Source: Arthrobacter sp. YN
GTDB taxonomy: Bacteria; Actinomycetota; Actinomycetes; Actinomycetales; Micrococcaceae
DNA: 64,000 nt
Direction of reading: 5' to 3'
Assembly: GCF_002224285.1 (NCBI RefSeq)
Contig: NZ_CP022436.1
Coordinates: forward strand, 682,001-746,000
The notes beneath the pieces are model-generated. The model ran no database searches. It saw only the letters and a list, made by a program, of their open reading frames with translations, and was not told the DNA's origin. This document shows positions 34,413 to 42,525 of this stretch, piece by piece. The position numbers and the translations under genes were made by a program. Positions within the stretch are counted from its first letter, which is position 1; each line of letters starts with the position of its first letter.

Positions 34413-35909
34413 GTGGAAAACACCCTGACTTTTGATTCGGCTCTGACACGCGCCGAGCGGGCGTTCGTTGAGTCCCTGCCCACGCAGCTTTACATCGACG
34501 GCCAGTGGACAGACGCGTCCGACGGCGGGACATCGGCTGTGGAGGACCCTTCCACTGGCGCTGTCCTCACCAAGATCGCTGACGCGTCTCCCGCTGACGG
34601 CGATCGGGCCTTGGCCGCGGCGGCCCGAGTCCAAGAGTCCTGGGCGGCGACCCCGCCGCGCGAGCGTGGCGAAATCCTGCGCCGCGCCTTCGAGCTCGTT
34701 ACTGCACGGGCCGAGGATTTCGCCCTTGTGATGACCCTGGAGATGGGCAAGCCGGTGGCCGAATCCCGCGGCGAAGTTGCCTATGGGGCCGAGTTCCTGC
34801 GCTGGTTCTCTGAGGAAGCCGTGCGGGTTTCGGGACGCTACTCCACGGCACCGGACGGCAAGTCCAGGCTGCTCGTGACCAAGCGGCCCGTGGGTCCGTG
34901 CCTGTTCATCACGCCATGGAACTTCCCCTTGGCCATGGCCACGCGCAAGATCGCCCCGGCTATCGCCGCCGGCTGCACCATGGTCCTCAAACCGGCCAAC
35001 CTGACCCCGCTGACGGCCTTGCTGTTCACGCAGGTCCTGCAGGAAGCAGGCCTTCCTGCGGGTGTCCTGAACGTCATTCCCACTACCCGCCCGGGGGACG
35101 TCACGGGGCCGCTCATCCGGGACAGCCGCCTGCGCAAGCTCTCGTTCACGGGATCCACCGGCGTGGGGCAGCAGCTCATCGCGGACTCGGCGCACCAAGT
35201 ACTGCGGACCTCCATGGAACTGGGCGGCAACGCGCCGTTCCTGGTCTTTGAGGACGCGGACCTTGAGGCAGCGATTGACGGCGCCATGGTGGCCAAGCTC
35301 CGGAACATGGGGGAGGCCTGCACAGCGGCCAACCGGTTCATCGTGCACGAATCCTTGGCTTCGGAGTTCAGCCGTCGGTTGGCCGAACGGATGTCTTCTT
35401 TGGTGCTGGGGCGCGGCTCCGCTGAAGGCACCAGCATCGGGCCGCTCATTGATGCCAAGAGCCGGGCGAAGGTGGACGAACTGGTCAGGGATGCCGTTGA
35501 TGGTGGCGCGACTGTCCTGACCGGCGGTTCCATGGCCGACGGGCGGGGCCATTTCTATCCGCCCACGGTCCTGACGAACGTGGCCTCTTCGGCCCGGATC
35601 CTCCGTGAAGAGGTCTTCGGTCCCGTAGCGCCCGTGGTCAGCTTCTCCACCGAGGACGAAGCGATCGCCTTGGCGAACGACACCGAGTACGGCCTGGTGG
35701 CCTACGCCTACACGAGGGACCTCAACCGCGGTATCCGTCTGTTCGAAAAGGTGGATGTAGGTATGTTCGGGCTCAACACCGGCATCGTGTCCAACCCCGC
35801 GGCGCCGTTTGGCGGCGTGAAGCAATCCGGTCTGGGCCGCGAGGGTGGAACCGAGGGCATCGAGGAGTTCCTGGAAACCCGCTACATCGGCATTGCGGAC
35901 CCCTCCTGA
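34413..35909 (+). CDS. Succinate-semialdehyde-type aldehyde dehydrogenase
   Basis: 498 residues from GTG 34413, directly after the TAA of the Fe-ADH. The oxyanion Asn is in TPWNFPLAM, the catalytic Glu in SMELGGNAPF (about 270) and the catalytic Cys303 in MGEACTAANR. TLEMGKPVAESRGEV is characteristic of GabD-like enzymes. A C-terminal GLNTGIVSNPAAPFGGVKQSG also fits this group. It probably oxidises succinate semialdehyde or a close relative, sending carbon to the TCA cycle. The stop overlaps the SDR start (TGATG). Confidence 0.9.
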   Translation: MENTLTFDSALTRAERAFVESLPTQLYIDGQWTDASDGGTSAVEDPSTGAVLTKIADASPADGDRALAAAARVQESWAATPPRERGEILRRAFELVTARAEDFALVMTLEMGKPVAESRGEVAYGAEFLRWFSEEAVRVSGRYSTAPDGKSRLLVTKRPVGPCLFITPWNFPLAMATRKIAPAIAAGCTMVLKPANLTPLTALLFTQVLQEAGLPAGVLNVIPTTRPGDVTGPLIRDSRLRKLSFTGSTGVGQQLIADSAHQVLRTSMELGGNAPFLVFEDADLEAAIDGAMVAKLRNMGEACTAANRFIVHESLASEFSRRLAERMSSLVLGRGSAEGTSIGPLIDAKSRAKVDELVRDAVDGGATVLTGGSMADGRGHFYPPTVLTNVASSARILREEVFGPVAPVVSFSTEDEAIALANDTEYGLVAYAYTRDLNRGIRLFEKVDVGMFGLNTGIVSNPAAPFGGVKQSGLGREGGTEGIEEFLETRYIGIADPS

Positions 35910-36589
35910 TGCTTCGTGTGCTCGTCACGGGCGGCACCAGCGGAATCGGTGCCGCCCTGGTAAGGGAGTCCCTGCGGGCAGGCCACTCCGTCTTCACCAC
36001 CGGGCGTCATCCAGGGAAGCTCGCGGCGTTCGTCGAATCGTGCTCCAGTCTGGGTCATGTTGCTGGCATCGTGGCGGATGCCGGTGACTGGGAGCAAACC
36101 CGTGATGCCGTGTCCGAAGCGCACGAGTTCCTTGGCGGGATCGACGTTGCGGTGGCAAACGCCGGGTTCTCCGCGGCTGGCGACCTGGCCGGCGGCGACC
36201 CTGACCGTTGGCGTGACATGGTGCTCACCAACGTTTATGGCCCGGCGATCCTGGCCAAGGCCGCGCTGCCGCAACTCCTGGAGAACCGTGGCCACATGGT
36301 CTTGATCGGCAGTACAGCGGGGAGGAAGGTCTACCCGGGCAATCTCTACACAGCCACCAAATGGGCCGTGACCGGCTACGCAGAGTCGCTCCGGCAGCAA
36401 CTCGTGGGGACCGGAGTGCGGGTGCTGCACATTGCGCCGGGCCACGTGGATACGCCGCTGTGGAAGGAGGCTCCGGATGCCTTCATTCCGCCCGAGTCCG
36501 TGGCTGCGACCATGCTGTGGGCACTGACCCAGCCACCCGGCGTCGACGTTTCAGAAGTCATGGTCCGGGCAACCGGCCAGGCGTTCTAG
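35909..36589 (+). CDS. Short-chain dehydrogenase/reductase
   Basis: 226 residues. The Rossmann motif is TGGTSGIG at residues 8-15; VANAG follows, then the catalytic Ser in LIGSTAG and Tyr-x-x-x-Lys in YTATK. It is short for an SDR but complete. As the last gene of the operon and coupled to the aldehyde dehydrogenase, it probably handles an alcohol or ketone intermediate. The substrate is unknown. Confidence 0.9.
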   Translation: MLRVLVTGGTSGIGAALVRESLRAGHSVFTTGRHPGKLAAFVESCSSLGHVAGIVADAGDWEQTRDAVSEAHEFLGGIDVAVANAGFSAAGDLAGGDPDRWRDMVLTNVYGPAILAKAALPQLLENRGHMVLIGSTAGRKVYPGNLYTATKWAVTGYAESLRQQLVGTGVRVLHIAPGHVDTPLWKEAPDAFIPPESVAATMLWALTQPPGVDVSEVMVRATGQAF

Positions 36590-36701
36590 GGTTAGGCGCC
36601 GTCAGAGCCTTTTCCCGTGTCCGGGCGTAAAATTGCCTCACTGAACGGCACGCACTGACCCTGCCGCTCTTTCTCTCCCGTAAGAGAGGAGGTGGAAGAA
36701 C

Positions 36702-36938
36702 ATGGGACGCAGAATGGAAGGCTTCGTCCATGTGACCGAGCGGCTGCAGTCCGTTTTTGGACCGGCAACCCACGGCGACACGGATAGCCCCGTGGTGCAT
36801 CGGCACGACGATTTTGAGACGGCCTCCGAGGCGGATCTGAAGAACTTCGACGTCGAGACCGACTCTGAAGGCCATCACTACGCGGTCCGGAACAACGATC
36901 CAGGCCCTACCTCAACTGACTACTCTGTGCGTCACTGA
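36702..36938 (+). CDS. Small acidic protein, unknown
   Basis: 78 residues from ATG 36702 with a strong GAGGAGG about nine bases upstream. It is hydrophilic and acidic, with no Cys or membrane segment (MGRRMEGFVHVTERLQSVFGP, then DDFETASEADLKNFDVETD). I recognise no family. The strong ribosome site and its own leader suggest a real, well-expressed gene. Confidence 0.7.
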   Translation: MGRRMEGFVHVTERLQSVFGPATHGDTDSPVVHRHDDFETASEADLKNFDVETDSEGHHYAVRNNDPGPTSTDYSVRH

Positions 36939-36949
36939 CTATCGCCTAA

Positions 36950-36976
36950 CTCATCAGCATGCTTAGTATGTATGAG
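36950..36976. promoter_or_regulatory. Palindromic site before the LapA-domain gene
   Basis: The core AGCATGCT (36956-36963) sits within CTCAT...ATGAG arms (36950-36954 and 36972-36976). It shares AGCATGCTTA with the perfect palindrome upstream of the Mn-catalase. It lies 33 bases before the LapA start, close to the promoter. Confidence 0.45.
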
Positions 36977-37008
36977 CAGGGTGATGTCGGGACAAGAGGG
37001 GGTCGTCA

Positions 37009-37368
37009 ATGAGTTTCCAGGATGATGCAGCAGGGGTTCCCAGTGGGGCTCCCCGTCAGGAACGTGCCGTCCCACCTCCGGTGGCCAGTGCGTCCAGGCC
37101 AACCCGCACGGCCGCCCTGTGGGTGGCTGTCGCCGTTGGCTTGGTGGTCCTGGTGATGCTGATCGTGTTCTTCGTCCAGAACCAGGACATGATCACAGTC
37201 CGTTTCTTCGGGCTGCAGGGAACCCTCGCGCTGGGCACCACCCTCTTCATCGCAGCCGTGGGCGGAGGCGTGCTGGTAGCCCTTGCCGGAGGTGCGCGGA
37301 TCCTCCAGCTCAGAATGGTCAACCACCGCCGCAAGAAGACCGTGGGCGGCCCGGGAGCGGCGCCTTAG
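37009..37368 (+). CDS. LapA-domain (DUF1049) membrane protein
   Basis: 119 residues from ATG 37009 with GAGGGGG upstream. The first 33 residues are Pro/Ala-rich and cytoplasmic. Two membrane helices (AALWVAVAVGLVVLVMLIVFFVQN and LGTTLFIAAVGGGVLVALAG) flank ITVRFFGLQGTL, the LapA/DUF1049 pattern (usually vNxxxvxvxfF). In proteobacteria LapA partners LapB in controlling lipopolysaccharide synthesis; in Gram-positives the role is not known. It is followed by a strong terminator. Confidence 0.88.
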   Translation: MSFQDDAAGVPSGAPRQERAVPPPVASASRPTRTAALWVAVAVGLVVLVMLIVFFVQNQDMITVRFFGLQGTLALGTTLFIAAVGGGVLVALAGGARILQLRMVNHRRKKTVGGPGAAP

Positions 37369-37390
37369 GGACTCGTGGCTGCCGGCTGTT

Positions 37391-37430
37391 AACTGCGGAA
37401 GGACCGGAGCGCTTGCTCCGGTCCTTCCGC
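37391..37430. terminator. Terminator between LapA-domain gene and DUF4193 gene
   Basis: TGCGGAAGGACCGGAGC pairs with GCTCCGGTCCTTCCGCA (17-bp stem, short loop). It lies between convergent genes. Confidence 0.88.
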
Positions 37431-37491
37431 AATTTAATCCCGACGGCGGCACTCCCTGACGATGTTGATTCCGCCGGGGTGGTGGGCTGTC

Positions 37492-37791
37492 TTAGCCTTC
37501 GCAGTCGGTGCAGTAGGCGACGCCGTCTTTTTCGCGTGCGATCTGCGAGCGGTGGCGTACCAGGAAGCAGGAGTGACAAGTGAACTCGTCGTTTGCCTGC
37601 GGAATGACCTGGATAACCAGTTCTTCGGCGACGATTTCGCCACCGGGGCCGTTGGCGTCGAGGCCATCGGTTTCGTCCAGTTCAAGCACGACACTCTTGG
37701 CCGTGGGAGCGCTGGCGGATTGAAGAGCCTGGAGGGACTGCTCCTGGTTCTCTTTTACATCGGTACGGAGTTCGTCGTAATCGGCTGCCAC
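37492..37791 (-). CDS. DUF4193 zinc-ribbon protein
   Basis: 99 residues from GTG 37791. The N-terminal half is acidic (VVLELDETDGLDANGPGGEI). The C-terminal half has two Cys pairs, CHSC and CTDC, separated by about 20 residues, a four-Cys zinc ribbon near the end. This is the DUF4193 family, widespread in Actinobacteria and of unknown function; some relatives are grouped with RNA-polymerase- or ribosome-associated factors, but nothing here proves it. Monocistronic. Confidence 0.92.
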   Translation of the reverse strand: MAADYDELRTDVKENQEQSLQALQSASAPTAKSVVLELDETDGLDANGPGGEIVAEELVIQVIPQANDEFTCHSCFLVRHRSQIAREKDGVAYCTDCEG

Positions 37792-37946
37792 TTTTTAATG
37801 CCTCTTCGTGTTAGGGGGTTACCGGGTATGCAACGTACAGCATGCCACGAAAATTCCATACCATACCCCAGTTCTCCCGCTTGTGGCGAAAACCACGTGG
37901 GTGACGGGCAAAAAAACCCGCCACCCAGCGTGATTTCGCCCATGTG

Positions 37947-40442
37947 TTACCGGAGTTCGATGTCCAATGATTGGAAGTGATCGGCCGCGTGGCGACCCAC
38001 CAGCAGGCGGAACGTGCCCTGCTCAAACTGCCAGCCGCCGTCGTAGTGTGCAAACGCCTTGGCGGGGATATGTATTTCCACGCTTTCGGTTCCGTTCGCG
38101 GCGAGGTGCGTTCCGGCGTAGCCGGCAAGCCAGCGGACGGGACGTTCGACGGCGGAATCGGCGCGGGCCAGATAGACCTGGACCACTTCCCGTCCGGTGC
38201 GCGTGCCCGTGTTCTTGACGGGCACGTGCACCACGACGTCGTTCCCGGCGGTCACTGCCTGCGGGGCGTGGGCTGTGCCGAGCTCGAACGTTGTGTACCC
38301 GAGGCCATAACCGAACGGGAGGGCCGGCGCTGCGCGGCCGGCGGCTTCCTGCTTGAGCCAGGCGCGGTAGCCGATGTGGATTCCTTCGGCGTAGACCACC
38401 TTGCCCTCAACGGGCGTGGTGCTCAACACCGGGACGTCTTCCAGCGCGGCGGGCCAGGTGGTGGGCAGGCGTCCGCCAGGCTCTTCGATGCCCAGCAGGA
38501 TGTCTGCGATGGCGCTGCCGAACTCCTGGCCGCCGAACCAGCCCAGCAGGACCGCATCCACGGTGTCCAGCCATGGCATGAGCACGGGTGAGCCTGAGTT
38601 CACCACCACTACTGTGCGCGGGTTGGCAGCTGCCACGGCCTCCACCAACTGGTTCTGGTAGCCGGGGAGGTCCAGGTCCTTGCGGTCGAAGCCTTCGGAC
38701 TCAATGGCGGCGTTGGTGCCCACCACAACCACAGCGACGTCGGAAGTCCGGGCAGCTTCCACCGCGGCGTCAATCTCGGCTTGCGGGTCCGTGACCACGG
38801 TTTCCTCGCCCAGCAGGATGGCCGTGAACGGGATGACCTGTTGTTTGGGCAGCTGGTACTCGGCCTCGATTCGGACAGTCTGCCCGGCCGTGGTCTCCAG
38901 GGCGTGGACGGTCTTGGGGGGATCGAAGAGGGCGGCGCCCAGGACGTCGGTGTCGTCCTTGATCTCGCCGTTGAAGACTTCCGACCCGTCCAAGGCAAAG
39001 CGGATCTGCCCAACGGTCCCTACGCCCAGGTGGTGGACGCCTGCTGTTTCGGCTGTCCAGTCCGCTTCCATGCGGATGGAGGCGGCGCCGTCGGGAATTC
39101 CTACGCCGAACCAGATCAGGTGCGAGGCCAGGCGGTCTTCTCCGGAGATTTCCGTGCCGTCGTCGGCGAGGAAGGTCACGCGGATTCCGGGGACGTTGGA
39201 GACCGGGTTGTGGAGTGAGGTGCGGGGGAAGGCCTGGATGCCTTCTGCCACCTTGGCGCCGCGGGCGTAGGTGACTGTGACGTCGTCGGGCAGTGCTTTC
39301 TGCAGGCCTTCCAGCGGCGAGACGGTGTACTTGGGCATCACGGTGGCGCTGCCGCCGCCTTGGGTGCGGGCTTCGTCGGCGTTGTGGCCGATCACCGCGA
39401 CGCTGCTGAGCGCCTTGGCATCAAGCGGAAGCAGGCCCTTGTTGCGGACCAGCACGGCGCCGCGGACGGCGACTTCACGCGCGACGGCGGCCCCGTCCAG
39501 TGACGCAGGGAGCTGGGTGACTGCAGCTTCGAATCCTTCCAAAGAGCCGACGCGGGCTGCAAGGCGCAGGATCCGGGTGGCCTTTTCCAGGATCGCCTCC
39601 CGGCTGACGCGGCCATCGTTGACGGCGGCGAGGAGCTTGGGTCCCCAGTGGCCTACCGGGCCGGGCATTTCAAGGTCCTGGTGGGCGTTGGCGGCGTCCA
39701 CTGAGCGGACACCGGTCCAGTCGGAGACGACGACGCCGTCGAAGCCCCACTCGGTGGACAGCGGCGTTTCAAGGAGCGTGTTCTCGCTGGCGGTGGTGCC
39801 GTTGATGGAGTTGTACGAGCTCATGACCAGCCAGGCGCGGGCTTCGGTGATGGCGTCCTCGAAGGCTGCCAGATAGAGCTCCCGCAGGGGTCGTTCGTCG
39901 ACCACGGAATCGGCGGTGAAACGCTCGGTTTCGGCCTCGTTGGCCAAGTAGTGCTTGGGCGTGGCGCCGACTCCCATGGACTGGACGCCGGCCACGTACC
40001 CGGCGGCCATGGTGGCGGTGAGCCGTGGGTCCTCGCTCATGCATTCGAAGTGGCGGCCGCCCAGCGGGGAGCGGTGCAGGTTGATGGTGGGGCCCAGAAC
40101 GGCGTGGACGCCTTTACGGCGGGCCTCCTGGCCCAGGACCTGCCCGTACCGGCGCGCGGTTTCGACGCTCCAGGTCGCGGACAGAGCGGACGACGACGGC
40201 AAGGAGACGGAGTCGTGACGCTCGTCGAAGTCTTCACCCCGGACGCCTGCCGGTCCGTCGGACATGACCACACGGGACAGCCCGATCTCCGGGATGGCGT
40301 GCGTGGACCACACGTCTGCGCCCGTCAGCAGTTGCACCTGCTGCTCAAGCGTGAGGCTCCGGGCGAGTTCCTGGATCTTGGTTTCCGCATCCTGCGCTCC
40401 TGCTGCTGGTGCTGTGACGGCGGCCGAAAGTGTGGGATTCAT
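37947..40442 (-). CDS. Beta-glucosidase, glycoside hydrolase family 3 with PA14 domain
   Basis: 831 residues from ATG 40442, immediately after the MFS transporter's stop with AAGGAG inside that gene. The GH3 N-domain (LGPTINLHRSPLGGRHFE, ATPKHYLANEAE) carries the nucleophile Asp at about 240 in VVVSDWTG. A PA14 domain is inserted in the C-domain (about 410-540), and an fn3-like domain ends the protein. There is no signal peptide, so it hydrolyses beta-linked sugars inside the cell after import by the co-transcribed transporter. Confidence 0.95.
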   Translation of the reverse strand: MNPTLSAAVTAPAAGAQDAETKIQELARSLTLEQQVQLLTGADVWSTHAIPEIGLSRVVMSDGPAGVRGEDFDERHDSVSLPSSSALSATWSVETARRYGQVLGQEARRKGVHAVLGPTINLHRSPLGGRHFECMSEDPRLTATMAAGYVAGVQSMGVGATPKHYLANEAETERFTADSVVDERPLRELYLAAFEDAITEARAWLVMSSYNSINGTTASENTLLETPLSTEWGFDGVVVSDWTGVRSVDAANAHQDLEMPGPVGHWGPKLLAAVNDGRVSREAILEKATRILRLAARVGSLEGFEAAVTQLPASLDGAAVAREVAVRGAVLVRNKGLLPLDAKALSSVAVIGHNADEARTQGGGSATVMPKYTVSPLEGLQKALPDDVTVTYARGAKVAEGIQAFPRTSLHNPVSNVPGIRVTFLADDGTEISGEDRLASHLIWFGVGIPDGAASIRMEADWTAETAGVHHLGVGTVGQIRFALDGSEVFNGEIKDDTDVLGAALFDPPKTVHALETTAGQTVRIEAEYQLPKQQVIPFTAILLGEETVVTDPQAEIDAAVEAARTSDVAVVVVGTNAAIESEGFDRKDLDLPGYQNQLVEAVAAANPRTVVVVNSGSPVLMPWLDTVDAVLLGWFGGQEFGSAIADILLGIEEPGGRLPTTWPAALEDVPVLSTTPVEGKVVYAEGIHIGYRAWLKQEAAGRAAPALPFGYGLGYTTFELGTAHAPQAVTAGNDVVVHVPVKNTGTRTGREVVQVYLARADSAVERPVRWLAGYAGTHLAANGTESVEIHIPAKAFAHYDGGWQFEQGTFRLLVGRHAADHFQSLDIELR

Positions 40443-41723
40443 TTACTTGACTCCTTTGATGCGGGTGACGAGAAGGGCACCGATGATGCCAACAACAGCA
40501 CCACCGAGGAACAATGCGGGGTAGCCGCCCAGTGCGATGACAGGGAAGGCGATGGCAGGCACCAGGGATTGGGGGAGGGCCTGGGCGATGTTGAACACGC
40601 CGAAGGTTTTGGCGTTCTCCGACTGGTCTTTGGGCAACAGGTCCGTGATGAGCGCGACGTCCACGGCGCTGAAGACACCGAGGCCCAAGCCCAGAATTCC
40701 TTGGCCCACCAAGACCTGGCCGGTGTCGGTGCTGGTGGCGATAACCACCAAACCGCCCATCATGATGAGGGCAGAGATGATGACCATGCTTTTGCGTTTG
40801 CCAAGGCGGTCGCTGATCCAGCCACCGGCGAGGCTGGTGATGACGGTTCCGGCAGAGCTCACCAGGGTTGCTTGGAACACCAAACTGGTGACTTGGGTTT
40901 CGGCGACGTGGAGGTGGTCCGTGAAGAAGTACGGCAGGTAGAGCAGGCCGGCGCAGTAGCCAACATACACCAAGAACTTGGTGACCCAAGCCCACCCAAG
41001 GCCGGGGTGATCCTTGGGGTTGAAGTAGAAGGAACCGAGGATTTCCTTGAAATTCAGCGGTGCCGGTTTTTCGGTGAGGACGCGGTCCTTGAAGGTGAAG
41101 GCGAAGGCAATGGCTATCGCCGTGCCTACGATTCCGGGGACTACGGCCATCTGCAGGGCGGTCTCAAACATTTGTGCGAAGAAGGCCGCTGCCACGAGGC
41201 CGATGGGCAACGTCATGCCGATGAGGCCGGAAAGGCGTCCGCGCTCCGCAGGGCCCGCTTGATCGGGAAGGGTTGCTACCAGGGCGGCCAGGGCGGCGTT
41301 GAAGCCCAGCTGTGCTACAACCCAGGCAATGAGGACTGCGCCGACTTCCGTGGCTGAACCCAGTAGGAAGAGTGCTGCCAGGCCTATCAGGGAGCCTCCC
41401 ACGATCCAGGGTTTTCGCATGCCGAACCGGGACGTAGTGCGGTCGCTGAGGCGTCCGAAGAATGGGTTGGCGAGCAACGCGACGGCCGCCCCGACTCCAG
41501 CAACAAGGCTGAGTGCTCCGGCGCGCGTATCCGGGGTGGTGATCTCCGAAACCTTGATGGCGAGGACCACCAGTGCCGGGGCAAGAACGGCCATCCAGAG
41601 GCCGGCGCTGGCGATGGGCATGCCGATGACGTAGGCGCGGGAAGCGGATTGAGGCGGGGTGCTTACGGTCCCCGGGGCGGCGGTTTCCGCGCCTGCCATC
41701 TGCTGATTGATATTGAGGGCCAC
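40443..41723 (-). CDS. MFS sugar transporter (oligosaccharide/glucoside type)
   Basis: 426 residues from GTG 41723 with AGGAGG upstream. Twelve membrane segments and the MFS loop motifs NPFFGRLSDRTTSRFGMRKPW and GGWISDRLGKRKS are visible. It is followed without a gap by a family 3 beta-glucosidase, so the natural cargo is probably a beta-glucoside. Its control region faces a divergent TetR gene with two palindromes, the likely repressor of the pair. Confidence 0.9.
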   Translation of the reverse strand: MALNINQQMAGAETAAPGTVSTPPQSASRAYVIGMPIASAGLWMAVLAPALVVLAIKVSEITTPDTRAGALSLVAGVGAAVALLANPFFGRLSDRTTSRFGMRKPWIVGGSLIGLAALFLLGSATEVGAVLIAWVVAQLGFNAALAALVATLPDQAGPAERGRLSGLIGMTLPIGLVAAAFFAQMFETALQMAVVPGIVGTAIAIAFAFTFKDRVLTEKPAPLNFKEILGSFYFNPKDHPGLGWAWVTKFLVYVGYCAGLLYLPYFFTDHLHVAETQVTSLVFQATLVSSAGTVITSLAGGWISDRLGKRKSMVIISALIMMGGLVVIATSTDTGQVLVGQGILGLGLGVFSAVDVALITDLLPKDQSENAKTFGVFNIAQALPQSLVPAIAFPVIALGGYPALFLGGAVVGIIGALLVTRIKGVK

Positions 41724-41786
41724 GTTGCCTCCTGATGAACGGGTGGCCCACCGTTGGGCCGCTGCAATGACTCTAGCCCCAAAAAT

Positions 41787-41830
41787 CTAGTGTGACTAGG
41801 TTTTGACCAAAAAAGTCGAGTGTCCCTCGA
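41787..41830. promoter_or_regulatory. Two inverted repeats between TetR gene and MFS/GH3 operon
   Basis: CTAGT-GTG-ACTAG (41787-41799) and TCGAG-TGTCC-CTCGA (41816-41830), each a perfect 5-bp inverted repeat, about 30 bases centre to centre. They are placed to let the divergent TetR protein repress both promoters. Confidence 0.55.
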
Positions 41831-41858
41831 TATTTACGCTGTGAAATAGACTGAACGG

Positions 41859-42455
41859 ATGTCTACGACGAGGGCCCGGGGCCAATACGCCAAGGGGGCC
41901 GAACGCCGCGAACAGATCATCCAGACGGCAACCGATGTCTTCGCTACCGAAGGATTTGAGGGGACTGCGCTCAAGCGCGTCGCCGAATTGGTGGGCGTCA
42001 AGGAAGCCACGCTGTTCCATTACTTCAAGGGCAAGCAGGAACTGCTGACTGCAGTCCTTGCCGAACGGGATCGCCGCTCGCTTGCCGTTGGCGGCGAGGT
42101 GGAAGTGGGCCTCAACCTGATGCCGCCCATCGCCGAACGGAACGTGCGCGAGCCCGGACTGACCACGCTCTACGCGGTCGCCTCAGCTACTGCCAACGAT
42201 CCTGAGCATGCCTCACATGGCTACTTCAAAGAGCGGTACCAAACGGTGGTGCGGGACATCGCTGTCGACATCGAACGGCGCCAGTCTTCCGGCGAAGTAC
42301 GCACCGACGTCGACGCCGTGATGCTGGCACGGCTGACCGTGGCCGCCTTCGACGGGCTCCAGCTGCAGTGGCTGTACGACAAGAATGTGGACATGGCTGA
42401 CGGACTCCGGCAGCTCATTGACGTTTTGCTGGCACCGTCCCACCCAACTGAGTAA
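41859..42455 (+). CDS. TetR-family transcriptional regulator
   Basis: 198 residues from ATG 41859. The N-terminal HTH reads QIIQTATDVFATEGFEGTALKRVAELVGVKEATLFHYFKGKQELL, a standard TetR DNA-binding domain; the C-terminal ligand domain ends ADGLRQLIDVLLAPS. It is divergent from the MFS transporter/beta-glucosidase genes and probably represses them until a glucoside or its product is bound. Confidence 0.92.
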   Translation: MSTTRARGQYAKGAERREQIIQTATDVFATEGFEGTALKRVAELVGVKEATLFHYFKGKQELLTAVLAERDRRSLAVGGEVEVGLNLMPPIAERNVREPGLTTLYAVASATANDPEHASHGYFKERYQTVVRDIAVDIERRQSSGEVRTDVDAVMLARLTVAAFDGLQLQWLYDKNVDMADGLRQLIDVLLAPSHPTE

Positions 42456-42497
42456 CAGATAAGGCCGTTCTGAGCGCTCAGAACGGCCTTATCTGTT
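42454..42497. terminator. Bidirectional terminator between TetR gene and lysC
   Basis: A perfect 44-base palindrome (22-bp arms 42454-42475 and 42476-42497), starting within the TetR stop codon. It separates convergent genes and serves both. Confidence 0.88.
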
Positions 42498-42525
42498 ACT
42501 TACTTGGGCGTTGCCCGTGGTGATG

